This document shows, in pieces, positions 31,155-40,076 of a stretch of 64,000 nt of DNA. Below the pieces are notes generated by a model, which was given only the letters and a program-made list of their open reading frames with translations, searched no databases and had not been told where the DNA came from. The position numbers were made by a program, and so were the translations under genes. The stretch comes from Pseudothermotoga hypogea DSM 11164 = NBRC 106472 (GTDB lineage Bacteria > Thermotogota > Thermotogae > Thermotogales > DSM-5069). Where the stretch lies: positions 310,001 through 374,000 of the forward strand of contig NZ_CP007141.1 in the NCBI RefSeq assembly GCF_000816145.1, read 5' to 3'. Numbering within the stretch: position 1 is the first letter of the stretch; each line of letters opens with the position of its first letter.

Positions 31155-32683
31155 GCCACACGCCCCCTGATTTCCTCTAATCTGTGGCCAGCCATCATGA
31201 GGCCTATCTCTTCGATGGAGACAGCGTTTGGTTCCACTTCTCCCATGATCTGACCGTTGTACATGACGGCAATCCGATCCGCCAGTGAAAGAACCTCATC
31301 AAGTTCCATCGAAACGAGCAGTATCGCGACACCTGAATCTCGCAACTGAATGAGAGTTCTGTGCACAAACTCCGTTGCACCAACGTCCAGACCCCTCGTC
31401 GGCTGAGAAATCACCATGAGCTTCGGTTCGAGTCCCACTTCCCTCGCGATGACGAGCTTTTGCTGATTGCCTCCTGAGAAGTTCGCACCGAGCATCCTTA
31501 CGTTATTTGGTCGAACATCGAACCTGTTGAGCAGTTCCTCTGCGAAATTCAAGATTTTGCTATGAGAGAGAAACTCTCCGTTTGCGAAAGGAGGTCTGTA
31601 GTGCCTACCTAAGATCACGTTGTAATAAGCGGGGAACTGGAGAATCAGGCCATACTTGTGCCTGTCTTCAGGAATGTGCCCCATGCCCATTTCCCTCAGC
31701 TCTCTGGGTGTTGCGTGGGTGATATCTTTTCCCAAGAAATACACCTTTCCCGAAACGGGTTTTCTCAAACCCGTGAGCGCTTCGACCAACTCCGTCTGAC
31801 CGTTGCCCGCAACACCAGCGATCGCGTAAATTTCACCGGCCCTCACTTCGAAGGAAACACCTTTGACGGCTTCCAAGTTTCTGTAATCCTTAACGTGGAG
31901 ATCCTCAACCTTCAAAACCACACCGTCGGGTCTGGCGGGCGTCTTCTCCACCGTGAAGACCACATCCCTACCCACCATCAGGCGTGCTATCTGTCTGGGA
32001 TCGGTCTCGTTCTTTTTTAGTACACCGGTGACCTTACCCTGGCGCATCACCGTGATACGATCACTGACGCGCATCACCTCGTTCAATTTATGCGAAATGA
32101 AGATGATCGTTTTCCCAGTGTCTTTCAACTTGAACATCGTTTCAAAGAGTTCTTCCGTTTCCTGAGGTGTGAGCACCGCTGTGGGCTCATCCAGAATCAG
32201 TATCTCAGCACCTCTGTAAAGGACCTTGAGTATCTCGACTCTCTGTTGCGTTCCAACCGGTAGATCCTCTATCTTCGCATCGACGTCCACGTGCAAGCCA
32301 TAAAGTTTCGAAAGTTCCAAAACTTTCTTACGCGCACGCTTGAGATCGAAAAGAGGGCCAACACCTGTCTCGGAACCGAGCACGACGTTCTCTGCCACTG
32401 TTAGGTTGTTGACCAGCATGAAATGCTGATGAACCATCCCGATACCCATCAAAATGGCGTCTCGAGGACCTCTGAAGTTGACCTTCTTGCCGAAGATGCG
32501 TATCTCACCAGAGTCAGGTCTCAGAAGGCCGTACAGTTGGTTCATCAGCGTGGTCTTTCCCGCACCGTTCTCTCCCACGATCGCGTGTATCTCGCCTTTC
32601 AACACCGTCAGATCCACATGATCGTTCGCGACCACCTGGGGAAAACGCTTTACTATTTGGATCATCTCGACAGCTTTCTCCAC
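31151..32683 (-). CDS. nucleoside ABC transporter ATP-binding protein (two NBDs, NupO type)
   Basis: 510 residues with two ABC domains. The first has Walker A GENGAGKTTLM, a family-typical altered signature LPVGTQQRVEIL, and LDEPTAVLTPQE. The second has a modified Walker A region (GVAGNGQTELVEAL, no Lys) and an intact FSGGNQQKLVIAREV signature, as in RbsA/MglA-type double ATPases where one ATP site is degenerate. It sits 49 bases after the binding-protein gene with a terminator hairpin between. Confidence 0.92.
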   Translation of the reverse strand: MEKAVEMIQIVKRFPQVVANDHVDLTVLKGEIHAIVGENGAGKTTLMNQLYGLLRPDSGEIRIFGKKVNFRGPRDAILMGIGMVHQHFMLVNNLTVAENVVLGSETGVGPLFDLKRARKKVLELSKLYGLHVDVDAKIEDLPVGTQQRVEILKVLYRGAEILILDEPTAVLTPQETEELFETMFKLKDTGKTIIFISHKLNEVMRVSDRITVMRQGKVTGVLKKNETDPRQIARLMVGRDVVFTVEKTPARPDGVVLKVEDLHVKDYRNLEAVKGVSFEVRAGEIYAIAGVAGNGQTELVEALTGLRKPVSGKVYFLGKDITHATPRELREMGMGHIPEDRHKYGLILQFPAYYNVILGRHYRPPFANGEFLSHSKILNFAEELLNRFDVRPNNVRMLGANFSGGNQQKLVIAREVGLEPKLMVISQPTRGLDVGATEFVHRTLIQLRDSGVAILLVSMELDEVLSLADRIAVMYNGQIMGEVEPNAVSIEEIGLMMAGHRLEEIRGRVA

Positions 32684-32701
32684 GGCAAAAACCTCTCTTC
32701 G

Positions 32702-32725
32702 AAAAGGGGCGCCCGAAGGCGCCCC
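32702..32725 (-). terminator. intra-operon terminator/attenuator hairpin
   Basis: On the minus strand GGGGCGCC-TTCG-GGCGCCCC is a perfect 8-bp stem with a stable UUCG tetraloop, followed by TTTTC. It lies between the binding-protein gene and the ATPase gene. In ABC operons such partial terminators let the binding protein be made in excess; it would also protect the 3' end of the upstream message. Confidence 0.75.
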
Positions 32726-32732
32726 ACGATTT

Positions 32733-33815
32733 TCAGAACGGGAAGGTTATCGCAGGAACTTGGAAGGCCTTGAGAGCATCCTCGGTGTCTGGAATCACCA
32801 GTTTGCCATCCTTTATGAGCTTTGTCAGATATTCGAGCTCGGCGATGACTCTGTTCGGTATCATGCCCTTGGTGTACTTCATGGGGCTCACACCTGCACC
32901 GTCTTCTTTCACACCGAGGACCTTCAATCCTCCTTCGAAGGTGCCTTCCCAGGCAGACTTGACACCGTAGTACGAAGCCATGGAAATGCCCTTCATGGCA
33001 CTGCAGAGAACGACTCCGGGAGCCATGTAGTCTTGATCGACGTCCACACCGATCGCGAAGAAACCTTTGTTGTTCATAACAACATAGTCTATTATGTCTA
33101 CCAACTTGTCAGAACCGACGAGGGCAACCATTTTTTCCTTCGCAGCTTCGATGCCACCATTTCCACAGGCACCGGCCGCCAAGAAGACGATGTCTGCGCC
33201 CTGCGCATACTGGGCCATCGTGAGGTCCTTACCCTTCTTAGGATCCTCAAAGTCGTTCGTGTAACCTTTTAAGATGTCCACTTTTTTCTTGTGAAGCGTG
33301 GAGTAGATCTTCGCACCCGCTTCGTAACCGTAGCGGAACCTTTCGACCGGTGGAATTGGTATGCCTCCCACGAAACCGATCTTTCCCGTCGAAGTCATCG
33401 CCGCTGCGATGTAGCCCGCGTAGAAGCCCGCATGTTCTTCTTTGAACACGTAGCACAGCACGTTCGGCAAGTTCGTACCCTCGGGTGGAACGATGTCGAT
33501 TCCGACGAAATACACGTTCGGGAACTGCTTGGCGACTTTGAACAACGCGTCGGTCATCATGAACCCAACTGCGAAGACCACATCGGCCTCCTGTGCCGCT
33601 CTCGTCAGGTTGGGTATGTAGTCCGCCTGCTCGTAAGACTGTATGACTTTGTACTCGGCACCAATTTCCTTTGCTGCTCTGACTATACCTTCCCAGGTTC
33701 CGTCGTTGAACGACTTGTCACCGAGACCTCCAACGTCTGTGACCATGATGACCTTGAACGCCATTGCGAAGACTGAGAGCATAACTATTAGCGACAGAAC
33801 GATCAGCCTTTTCAC
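32733..33815 (-). CDS. BMP-family nucleoside-binding protein
   Basis: 360 residues. Signal peptide at about 1-20 ending near AMA; no lipobox cysteine, so a secreted or periplasmic protein rather than a lipoprotein. The mature protein starts with KVIMVTDVGGLGDKSFND, the PnrA/Med/TmpC signature, and contains DVVFAVGFMMTDAL and GFVGGIPIPPVERFRYGYEAG. GTG 33815 has GGGGGAG upstream and overlaps the previous stop by 4 bases; the longer reading frame upstream is inside the neighbouring gene. Confidence 0.92.
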   Translation of the reverse strand: MKRLIVLSLIVMLSVFAMAFKVIMVTDVGGLGDKSFNDGTWEGIVRAAKEIGAEYKVIQSYEQADYIPNLTRAAQEADVVFAVGFMMTDALFKVAKQFPNVYFVGIDIVPPEGTNLPNVLCYVFKEEHAGFYAGYIAAAMTSTGKIGFVGGIPIPPVERFRYGYEAGAKIYSTLHKKKVDILKGYTNDFEDPKKGKDLTMAQYAQGADIVFLAAGACGNGGIEAAKEKMVALVGSDKLVDIIDYVVMNNKGFFAIGVDVDQDYMAPGVVLCSAMKGISMASYYGVKSAWEGTFEGGLKVLGVKEDGAGVSPMKYTKGMIPNRVIAELEYLTKLIKDGKLVIPDTEDALKAFQVPAITFPF

Positions 33816-35734
33816 CTTGACTCCCCCTTTCTGAAAAGTTTTAAAAGATTGACACTCGCCACGAACATGGCGACCAAGAAGACCAGCGGGTTGATCGATG
33901 AAGATGTCTGTAACTGGAGCAAGGGTGACGTCTGCTCGACGATCAACATCAAATTGCGCACGTTCAACCATCCCATCACTGAGACAATCAAGAGAACGAT
34001 CGATGGTCCAACAGATATTTTAGGGTTCAGAAAGAAATTTGTCAAAAACACCAGGATTGTGATCAAAATGATGGAAAGCGAACTTCTGTTGTTGAAAATT
34101 CTGATATGAGGGGATGCTGTTCGCTGAGAATTTTGAAAAATTCGTTTCTCGAACGTGCTCTGCAAATCCGAAAGAATGGGATACTTCGTGCTGAACAAAC
34201 CTTCGATGTGTTGTTTGAATTCTTGTCTCAATCTGGGCGCCGAGTACTCCACCAACCTCTTACTGTATTTGAGCAAAGAATCGAGGTCCCTTTCGAAGCT
34301 CTTCATTCTCGATCTCTCGTCGAGCAGGTAGAACCTGAGCGTGTTCGACAGAGGCTGGAACATTTCCATTCTGCCCTTCGAGCCGCCATAGCGGAAGAAA
34401 CTGGAAAGATCGTTGAAGAACGCTCCGTAATTCGACGAGAGGAGAATTTCCGTCACAACACCGCGTGAGTTCAAATTTGCCAGTGTCTCGACGAGATCGT
34501 TGACGATCGCTTTGGTGTCTTCCATACTCGTGTACATGGTCGAAGACAATCGCCTCACGTACTGCGAGACCAAAGAAAGTTCATCGACGTACAGTTCTCG
34601 TTTCAACAGGTCGTAGTATCTGGAACCAAGGAATTCTTCGCGCTTATCCATAGACAGTTCCTCGCATCTGGGCACCAGTGGAAAGATAGCCGCGAGCACT
34701 ATCAGGATGATGCACACAACGTTTAACCATATCGGGCGCTTTTTTGGCAACCTCAGAGCTGCGAACGCAAAGCCAAAAATCAACACCAGACCGTAAGTCA
34801 AGGACTCGTACATGGAAGTCGGATCGAAGAAAAAGAACAGATATATCGCCTCGAAGCCCAACACAGAACCTAAGAGCAAACTTCTAAGCTTTACGAATCT
34901 GATGGCCGCGAACAGTGCGCACGTATAAACTATCAACCTCAACCACCAGTAGTTCTTCTCGGCTGGCGTGATCTTCTGCACCGTCTGCGCCACGTACGTC
35001 TGAAAGTTCGTGATGGGTTTGACGATGTCTCTCGCCACAAAGGCCGCTTCTCTGTTTATGTGCGCGGCGATTCTTGCAGGGTCTTTCTTTGCGTTTTCCA
35101 CAACCCTCTCCAGAGCCTGGGTTAGAATTGACTGAATGGTGGGATCAGAATAAAAAGTGGTGAGATCGACAAGGTGTTTCAAGTCGATTGGAGGCGTGAA
35201 ACTGTAATCGGTGATCTCTATCCGATATCTCTGAACCAAATCCAGTGGCGGTTTCTCATCCGTAAGTCCAACCTGGTAGGCAATGATCCATGCAAAGAAG
35301 GATCTGGCTTCTCTGCTGATGACGTCCCTGTATCGTGTGAAAAAGTCGATGAAAGAAGCGTCCTTCATGACGTAGTCTGCCGTTAAACGAGTCTTGGCGA
35401 GTTTGCTGGAAAGGTACGAAAGAAAAAGTGCTGCGGCGAGTTGTTCTTCCTCGGTTTCGAAGTCGTACGAGGAGTAGATCAAACTCAAATAATAACCAAG
35501 ATCGGGCGTGGCTTCCCTCTTGTCCACGCTGCCAGCGATCAAAAACCTGTAGTAACGATAGAGCGCGAAGTGCTCCAAAGATTCTACGGTTTTGATCAGG
35601 AATGGATTCTGGATCGAGCCGGTCTCGTACTCGCGAACCAGCTCAAGGTAAAGGTTCAAAGCATCGGGCAGCTGGAGTGCCCAACATGTCAAAGTTAATA
35701 TCAGAACCACAAATACGACTGTTTTGCTTAGCAA
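33812..35734 (-). CDS. large multi-pass membrane protein, unknown function
   Basis: About 640 residues. N-terminal signal anchor (about 5-23), an extracytoplasmic helical region of about 240 residues, a central cluster of four or five membrane segments (about 265-360), a second soluble region with charged helices (about 365-560) and two or three C-terminal segments. No motif I recognise. TTG 35734 is chosen over an upstream ATG because GGGGGTAG is close to it. It is the first gene of the nucleoside transporter operon, overlapping the binding-protein gene by 4 bases, so an accessory role in uptake is possible but not shown. Confidence 0.6.
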   Translation of the reverse strand: MLSKTVVFVVLILTLTCWALQLPDALNLYLELVREYETGSIQNPFLIKTVESLEHFALYRYYRFLIAGSVDKREATPDLGYYLSLIYSSYDFETEEEQLAAALFLSYLSSKLAKTRLTADYVMKDASFIDFFTRYRDVISREARSFFAWIIAYQVGLTDEKPPLDLVQRYRIEITDYSFTPPIDLKHLVDLTTFYSDPTIQSILTQALERVVENAKKDPARIAAHINREAAFVARDIVKPITNFQTYVAQTVQKITPAEKNYWWLRLIVYTCALFAAIRFVKLRSLLLGSVLGFEAIYLFFFFDPTSMYESLTYGLVLIFGFAFAALRLPKKRPIWLNVVCIILIVLAAIFPLVPRCEELSMDKREEFLGSRYYDLLKRELYVDELSLVSQYVRRLSSTMYTSMEDTKAIVNDLVETLANLNSRGVVTEILLSSNYGAFFNDLSSFFRYGGSKGRMEMFQPLSNTLRFYLLDERSRMKSFERDLDSLLKYSKRLVEYSAPRLRQEFKQHIEGLFSTKYPILSDLQSTFEKRIFQNSQRTASPHIRIFNNRSSLSIILITILVFLTNFFLNPKISVGPSIVLLIVSVMGWLNVRNLMLIVEQTSPLLQLQTSSSINPLVFLVAMFVASVNLLKLFRKGESR

Positions 35735-35756
35735 TATTCTACCCCCGTACGTTTCA

Positions 35757-35785
35757 ATATTAGCACACGAGATAGGAAGTCTCAA
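35757..35785 (-). promoter_or_regulatory. predicted promoter of the nucleoside transporter operon
   Basis: Minus strand: TTGAGA (35780-35785), 17-base spacer, TAATAT (35757-35762), about 22 bases before the TTG start at 35734. Both hexamers are near consensus with ideal spacing. It lies back to back with the promoter of the SARP gene. Confidence 0.6.
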
Positions 35786-35790
35786 AGTGG

Positions 35791-35799
35791 TGTTATAAT
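35791..35799 (+). promoter_or_regulatory. predicted extended -10 promoter of the SARP-like gene
   Basis: TGTTATAAT is a perfect -10 hexamer with the extended TGn element. No good -35 hexamer is visible, which is usual for extended -10 promoters. The GTG start is at 35823. Confidence 0.5.
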
Positions 35800-35822
35800 G
35801 ATTTGAGCCAAGGGGGGACGCT

Positions 35823-36789
35823 GTGAGAGTATACGTCTTTGGTCAATTGAGAATCGAAGACGATCGAGGAAACAACGTAGATATAACTAAAATCAGATCA
35901 AGAAAGGCTCGAGAGCTGTTGCTTTACTTCATCATCTTTCACAAAAGAAGAATCCCCCGCAGAACTGTTGTGTGAAACTTTCTGGCCCGGCATGGAGGAA
36001 GATTACGCTCGAGGTAATTTGCAGACAGCGGTGTCGTTGATCAGGCGTTTTCTCGGCAAAGAGGTTTTGACTTACTCGGATGCAACATACTGTTTCGATA
36101 AGGACGATAAAGTGATAGTTGATGCTGAAGAATTCGAAAGTTCAATCGTAAGTGCGAGAAGTTGTCAAAACGAGGAAAAGAAGATACTGAGACTGAAACA
36201 AATCGTCGAAGGGTACACGAACGATGTTTTACCCGAGTACTGCTACGAAGAATGGATCGTCCATGCGCGTGAACACTACAAAGATCTTTTCATCGACGTT
36301 CTGATGGAATTGATAGCACATGCTGAGTATAGTGGTAGTTTCGCGGAAGTTCAAGATCTTTCGAAACGTGCTATGGAAAAGGATCCCCTGAACGAACAAG
36401 CCTGCCTCAGTTACATGAAGGCTCTGGCCCAGCTTGGACAAGAAACGGAGGCATTGCGCTTCTATGAGTCTTTTTCAGAGAGGATGGAGAAAGAACTTGG
36501 AGTTCTCCCGCCTCAGCAAGTCAAAGATCTTCGTGATGAACTCTTGACGCACCGAAAGAGGATGATCTGGATCGTCACTATCGAAGCGAACTCAGTAAGC
36601 GAGGCGATGCAGATTCTCAAGAGTGTTCTCAGGGGAGACGACGAAGTCAGGATCATTTCAAGTCAAAAGATCGGGCTGTTCGTGAAGGACGTCGACAGAG
36701 AAGTTGCGGAATCGATTCGAAAGAGAGTTGAGAAAGCCTTCGATGGAGGATCCATGCAAGTTAAGATCTCTCTCAGACTTGCTCGCTGA
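35823..36789 (+). pseudogene. SARP/BTAD-type transcriptional regulator with a one-base frameshift
   Basis: Starts at GTG 35823 (AGGGGGGAC upstream). Residues 1-45 are the beginning of an OmpR-like DNA-binding domain (GQLRIEDDRG, then KARELLLYFI). This frame stops at 35973. The +1 frame continues at once with LLCETFWPGMEEDYARGNL and through a bacterial transcriptional activation domain of TPR-like helices (AMEKDPLNEQACLSYMKALAQLGQ, ALRFYESFSERMEKELGVLP) plus an extra C-terminal domain of about 80 residues. Removing one C from the CCCCC run at 35954-35958 restores a single 321-residue frame. It may be a sequencing error, a real mutation or slippage; the downstream frame is otherwise undamaged. 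Confidence 0.8.
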
Positions 36790-36810
36790 TTTTCTGAATT
36801 CTTTGAGGTT

Positions 36811-36842
36811 TTTTTGAGCGGACAATCAGCCATTTTTGAGCG
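36811..36842 (+). repeat. direct repeat pair upstream of the zinc-ribbon/MshEN gene
   Basis: TTTTTGAGCG occurs at 36811-36820 and again at 36833-36842, 22 bases apart start to start (about two helical turns), just before a TATACT hexamer at 36850-36855. This arrangement could be an operator for a dimeric or tandem-binding regulator, for example the adjacent SARP. Confidence 0.35.
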
Positions 36843-36880
36843 TCACCGTTATACTGAGTGTGGAAAACGAGGTGGCGAGG

Positions 36881-37204
36881 ATGGCGTACAAGTTCAAGTG
36901 CATTAATTGTGGGGACATAAGTTACTCCGCCGCACCTTTAGAGTTGCAAAAGTTTCCACTGTGCGAGAAATGCGGTGGTACAGTTCTCAGAGTCCAGCCG
37001 CCTATGAAACTGGGAGAGATCCTGATCGCCTTAGGAATCATGAGCGAACAGGATCTGAAAAGAGCCCTGGAGGTCCAGGAAAAAATGACAGAACACCTCG
37101 TGATAGGAAGACTTCTGATCAAACTCAACCTCATCGGAAGGAATGAGTTGGAAAGAGCTTTACAGATTCAGCGAGACATGTTGAGCGGTGCGCAGGTTCA
37201 GTAA
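36881..37204 (+). CDS. zinc-ribbon plus MshEN-like small protein
   Basis: 107 residues. Residues 5-35 form a zinc ribbon (CINCGD and CEKCGG). Residues 43-100 carry two copies of the MshEN pattern (KLGEILIALGIMSEQDLKRAL and IGRLLIKLNLIGRNELERAL), the fold found at the N-terminus of PilB/GspE ATPases, including the one at 21189, where it binds c-di-GMP. Without an ATPase it could be a stand-alone nucleotide sensor or adaptor. ATG 36881 follows GAGGTGGCGAGG. The 3' end overlaps the convergent btuD-like gene by 7 bases. Confidence 0.7.
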   Translation: MAYKFKCINCGDISYSAAPLELQKFPLCEKCGGTVLRVQPPMKLGEILIALGIMSEQDLKRALEVQEKMTEHLVIGRLLIKLNLIGRNELERALQIQRDMLSGAQVQ

Positions 37205-37968
37205 ATAACGTAAGGCAAACCTGTCGAAGGATCATTTACGAGTCTGAAGCGAGTGTTGTAAACTTGCTCCAAGTTTTCTTTCGTAAGCACTTTTTCTGCC
37301 TTTCCCTCCGCAAATATCTTTCCTTCCTTCATCATCACGATCCTGTCAGAGAGTCTCACGGCAAAGTTGATCTCGTGGAATGCAGTCAAGATGGTTCTGC
37401 CTTCGTCATGTAGTTTCTTCATTATCTCGAGCACCTCGACGGCGTGTCCGGGATCCAAATGAGCTGTGGGCTCATCGAAAAGCAGAATCGGTGTGTCCTG
37501 AGCCAAAATTCGAGCGATCGACACCCTTTTCTTTTCACCGGCACTCAGTTGACCGAAGTATCTGTCGAGATATTCGAGTGCATCGACCTTTGCAAGAGCT
37601 TCCTTCACTTTTTGAAAGTCCAGCTCGTCCCAGGATGCGAAAAAACTGCTCTTGTACGGGAGCCTTCCAGTCAGCACGATCTGTTTAACCTGAAAGGGAT
37701 AGATAGGATTGAGATCCTCCGTCACGAAACCCACAATCCTCGCAAGTTGTCTCTTTCTCATTCTGCCAGGCTCCATACCCCTGACCAACACGGTCCCGCA
37801 CGTTGGTTTCAACAAACCCGCCACCAACTTCAGCAACGTGGTCTTACCTGAACCGTTGGGTCCTATGAGCGAAACGAACTCGCCTTTGTTGATCTGCAGG
37901 TCTATCGATCTCAGAACAGGGTCCTTCACATAAGCAAAATCGACGTTCCTCAAACTGATCTCAACCAT
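37198..37968 (-). CDS. btuD: cobalamin (B12) ABC transporter ATP-binding protein
   Basis: About 256 residues of the FecE/BtuD class: Walker A GPNGSGKTTLLK, signature LSAGEKKRVSIARIL, Walker B ILLFDEPTAHLDPGH, H-loop AFHE. By itself the family also includes heme and iron-siderophore importers; the cobalamin riboswitch upstream of the operon points to vitamin B12. ATG 37968 (AGGGTGA upstream) is preferred to the GTG at 37977; it overlaps the permease gene. Confidence 0.88.
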   Translation of the reverse strand: MVEISLRNVDFAYVKDPVLRSIDLQINKGEFVSLIGPNGSGKTTLLKLVAGLLKPTCGTVLVRGMEPGRMRKRQLARIVGFVTEDLNPIYPFQVKQIVLTGRLPYKSSFFASWDELDFQKVKEALAKVDALEYLDRYFGQLSAGEKKRVSIARILAQDTPILLFDEPTAHLDPGHAVEVLEIMKKLHDEGRTILTAFHEINFAVRLSDRIVMMKEGKIFAEGKAEKVLTKENLEQVYNTRFRLVNDPSTGLPYVIY

Positions 37969-38950
37969 GGTTTTCACCCTTCTTCAGCAGCACCAGCATG
38001 ACGGGCACCCCAACGAAAGCCGTGACGACACCTATGGGCATCTCCGAGGGACTCACTATCACCCTTGCGATCGCATCGCACACGCACAGTAAGATCGCAC
38101 CGATCAAGGCGCTCGAGACGAGCAAAACTTTATGATCGCTTCCGAAGAGCTTTCGAGCCATGTGTGGTGTGATGAGTCCCACAAAACCTATCACACCTGT
38201 CTTTGACACCACCGAAGCGGCTGCGAGGCTTCCAAGGCTGTATACGATCAGCTTGACGAATTCTGTGTTCACACCGCTTATTTTCGCTTGAACCTCGCCT
38301 ATCGCCATCGCGTTCAGCTGTTGCGATAAACCCAGGCTCGCCCAAAAGAAGAGCAGGAAAAAGACGAACGGACTGAGCAGATCGTTCCAAGTCATACCAG
38401 ACAAACTTCCGAACAACCAAACATAAGCGTGCGTTATGTTCCTTCTTAGTAGCATCAACAACGTGATCGTAGCAGAGCTGAACAGCACGCTGACCATGAC
38501 ACCGCTGAGAACCAACTCCACGATCGGTATGGTCCCATCCTTCTTTGCCAGGACGATCGCTACCAGCGATGCGATCATGGCGAAAGCGAAGCTCAAAGTC
38601 GGCAGTCTGTAGAGAAACTGAAAACCACTCACCGTAGCCAGGTAAATGGACAGGACTGCACCAAAAGAGGCGCCGGAGGAAACACCGAGGAGGTAAGGAT
38701 CGACCAAAGGATTACGCAGTAAACCTTGAAAGGCGGCTCCAACAGCCGCAAGGCTCGCCCCCGCGATGAGTCCCATGAGCACGCGAGGAAGTCTCAAACC
38801 CCAAACGATCGATCTGTGTTTGGAAGTCTGGTCGAACAAAGCTCTGAGCACGTCAGCAAAATCAACTTTAACCGATCCAACGGACAAGCACAGAAGAACG
38901 AGAACGACAAAAACCGTGACCAGGGCGAGCCATTTGCCAAACTTCATCAT
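37961..38950 (-). CDS. btuC: cobalamin ABC transporter permease
   Basis: 329-residue FecCD/BtuC-family permease with about ten membrane segments. Typical stretches: LRLPRVLMGLIAGASLAAVGAAFQGLLRNPL at the first conserved region, LLGVSSGASFG, and FVGLITPHMARKLFGSDHK near the C-terminus. ATG 38950 overlaps the binding-protein stop (ATGA). The substrate call rests on the riboswitch. Confidence 0.9.
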   Translation of the reverse strand: MMKFGKWLALVTVFVVLVLLCLSVGSVKVDFADVLRALFDQTSKHRSIVWGLRLPRVLMGLIAGASLAAVGAAFQGLLRNPLVDPYLLGVSSGASFGAVLSIYLATVSGFQFLYRLPTLSFAFAMIASLVAIVLAKKDGTIPIVELVLSGVMVSVLFSSATITLLMLLRRNITHAYVWLFGSLSGMTWNDLLSPFVFFLLFFWASLGLSQQLNAMAIGEVQAKISGVNTEFVKLIVYSLGSLAAASVVSKTGVIGFVGLITPHMARKLFGSDHKVLLVSSALIGAILLCVCDAIARVIVSPSEMPIGVVTAFVGVPVMLVLLKKGENHG

Positions 38951-39840
38951 TTACCACCGTAAAAGTCGTTGTAGAATTTCTCTATGTATTCCACGAGTTG
39001 CGGAACTGGCAAACTCAACAGATAGTTGTCGTAAACATAGATACGCTTGTTTCTGACCGCTTTCAAGGACTTGAGTATCGGATGGTTAGAGACCTTCTCC
39101 TTGATCTGTTCCTCGGAATTGGGGACGTAACTTGCGACAATGAGCACGTCCGGATCCTGCGAAACTATGTATTCCAGAGAGATGGGCAAAAAACCGTTTG
39201 GCCCTGTGAAAAGTGCCGCGATGTTCGCTCCACCAGCGAGCACGATCAAATCGTTCAGATACGAGCCTTGACCACAGGTCCAAACCTCTCTCACGTCTGG
39301 ACCGGGGATGTCCATCAGATACGCCACCTTCACCCTTTTGTCGAGAGGTATGTTGTAGGCCTTCTTTGCGATGTTCAGATAATGTTCCTGCAACTGGTTG
39401 GCGAGCTTTTTGGCTTTCTCTGGAACGCCCATGATGATCCCCACCAACACCAAGTCGTTCAAAATCTGCTGCACACTGTTGGCGTTCAGAACCACGGTTG
39501 TCAGGCCGTGCTGTTCGAGCTTGACAACCTCAGGCAACTGAAAGCCACCGAAGGTGAAGATCAGATCCGGATTGAGACTGACGATCTTTTCCAAGTTTAT
39601 CGGGAACAGATCTCCGATCCTCTCGGCCTCGAAATCGTCCCAGTTCGTCACCGCGATTATCTTGTCTTCCAGGCCCAAATACTGCAAGAACTTCGTGGTG
39701 GAAGGCGCAGCGCAAATGACGCGTTCCGGCTTTTGCACGATCGTGACTGTTCTTCCTGCGTCATCCACGACCGTGATCGGATAAGACCACACCAGAGCGA
39801 GAAACACGATGAGCAACAACAAAGTTGCAAACCTTCTCAT
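38947..39840 (-). CDS. btuF: cobalamin-binding periplasmic protein
   Basis: About 297 residues. Signal peptide at 1-20 without a lipobox cysteine, then ITVVDDAGRTVTI and ERVICAAPSTTKFLQYLGL, typical of class III (helical-backbone) binding proteins such as BtuF and FhuD. ATG 39840 is set by GGGAGGTG 6 bases upstream, the site probably controlled by the riboswitch. Confidence 0.88.
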   Translation of the reverse strand: MRRFATLLLLIVFLALVWSYPITVVDDAGRTVTIVQKPERVICAAPSTTKFLQYLGLEDKIIAVTNWDDFEAERIGDLFPINLEKIVSLNPDLIFTFGGFQLPEVVKLEQHGLTTVVLNANSVQQILNDLVLVGIIMGVPEKAKKLANQLQEHYLNIAKKAYNIPLDKRVKVAYLMDIPGPDVREVWTCGQGSYLNDLIVLAGGANIAALFTGPNGFLPISLEYIVSQDPDVLIVASYVPNSEEQIKEKVSNHPILKSLKAVRNKRIYVYDNYLLSLPVPQLVEYIEKFYNDFYGGK

Positions 39841-39865
39841 ACCAACACCTCCCGGCAAAGTTTTT

Positions 39866-39896
39866 CACCACCCTCTCGGTTCCGGAGAAGGTGGTG
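39866..39896 (-). promoter_or_regulatory. riboswitch expression-platform hairpin
   Basis: Minus-strand CACCACCTTCTC and GAGAGGGTGGTG form a long stem directly after the B12 box and immediately before the btuF ribosome binding site (GGGAGGTG at 39846-39853). There is no U-run, so control of translation initiation seems more likely than transcription termination. Confidence 0.55.
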
Positions 39897-40076
39897 TTTC
39901 TGTCGAAGGGCAGGTCTCCCGGCTTCCGGATCATCCTACTCCCCACGCCTTCCCAGCTTACGCCAGTGGCTCTTGTGGGTTTCGTCCCCGGTTACGGTGG
40001 CGTCCCCGCGCCGGACTTTCACCGGCTTCCCTTTTGAACCTCGTCGGTACCCTCCGACGCCTCGCTGTTCACTTTT
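39897..40076 (-). promoter_or_regulatory. cobalamin riboswitch (aptamer)
   Basis: On the minus strand all core elements of the class I cobalamin riboswitch appear in order: AAAAGGGAAGCCGGTGAAAG followed by TCCGGCGCGGGGACGCC, then GAGCCACTGG and GGGAAGGCG, then the B12 box AGCCGGGAGACCTGCC. It binds adenosylcobalamin or a related form and represses the downstream genes. Its 5' edge touches the stop codon of the upstream membrane-protein gene (40069). Confidence 0.93.

Noticed and set aside
33816-33971. Extended N-terminus of the BMP binding protein
   Set aside because: It is the complement frame of the upstream membrane-protein gene; the signal peptide begins at GTG 33815 with its own GGGGGAG.
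36790-36880. A sigma-A promoter at TATACT 36850-36855
   Set aside because: No plausible -35 hexamer at the right distance; only the direct repeats were reported.
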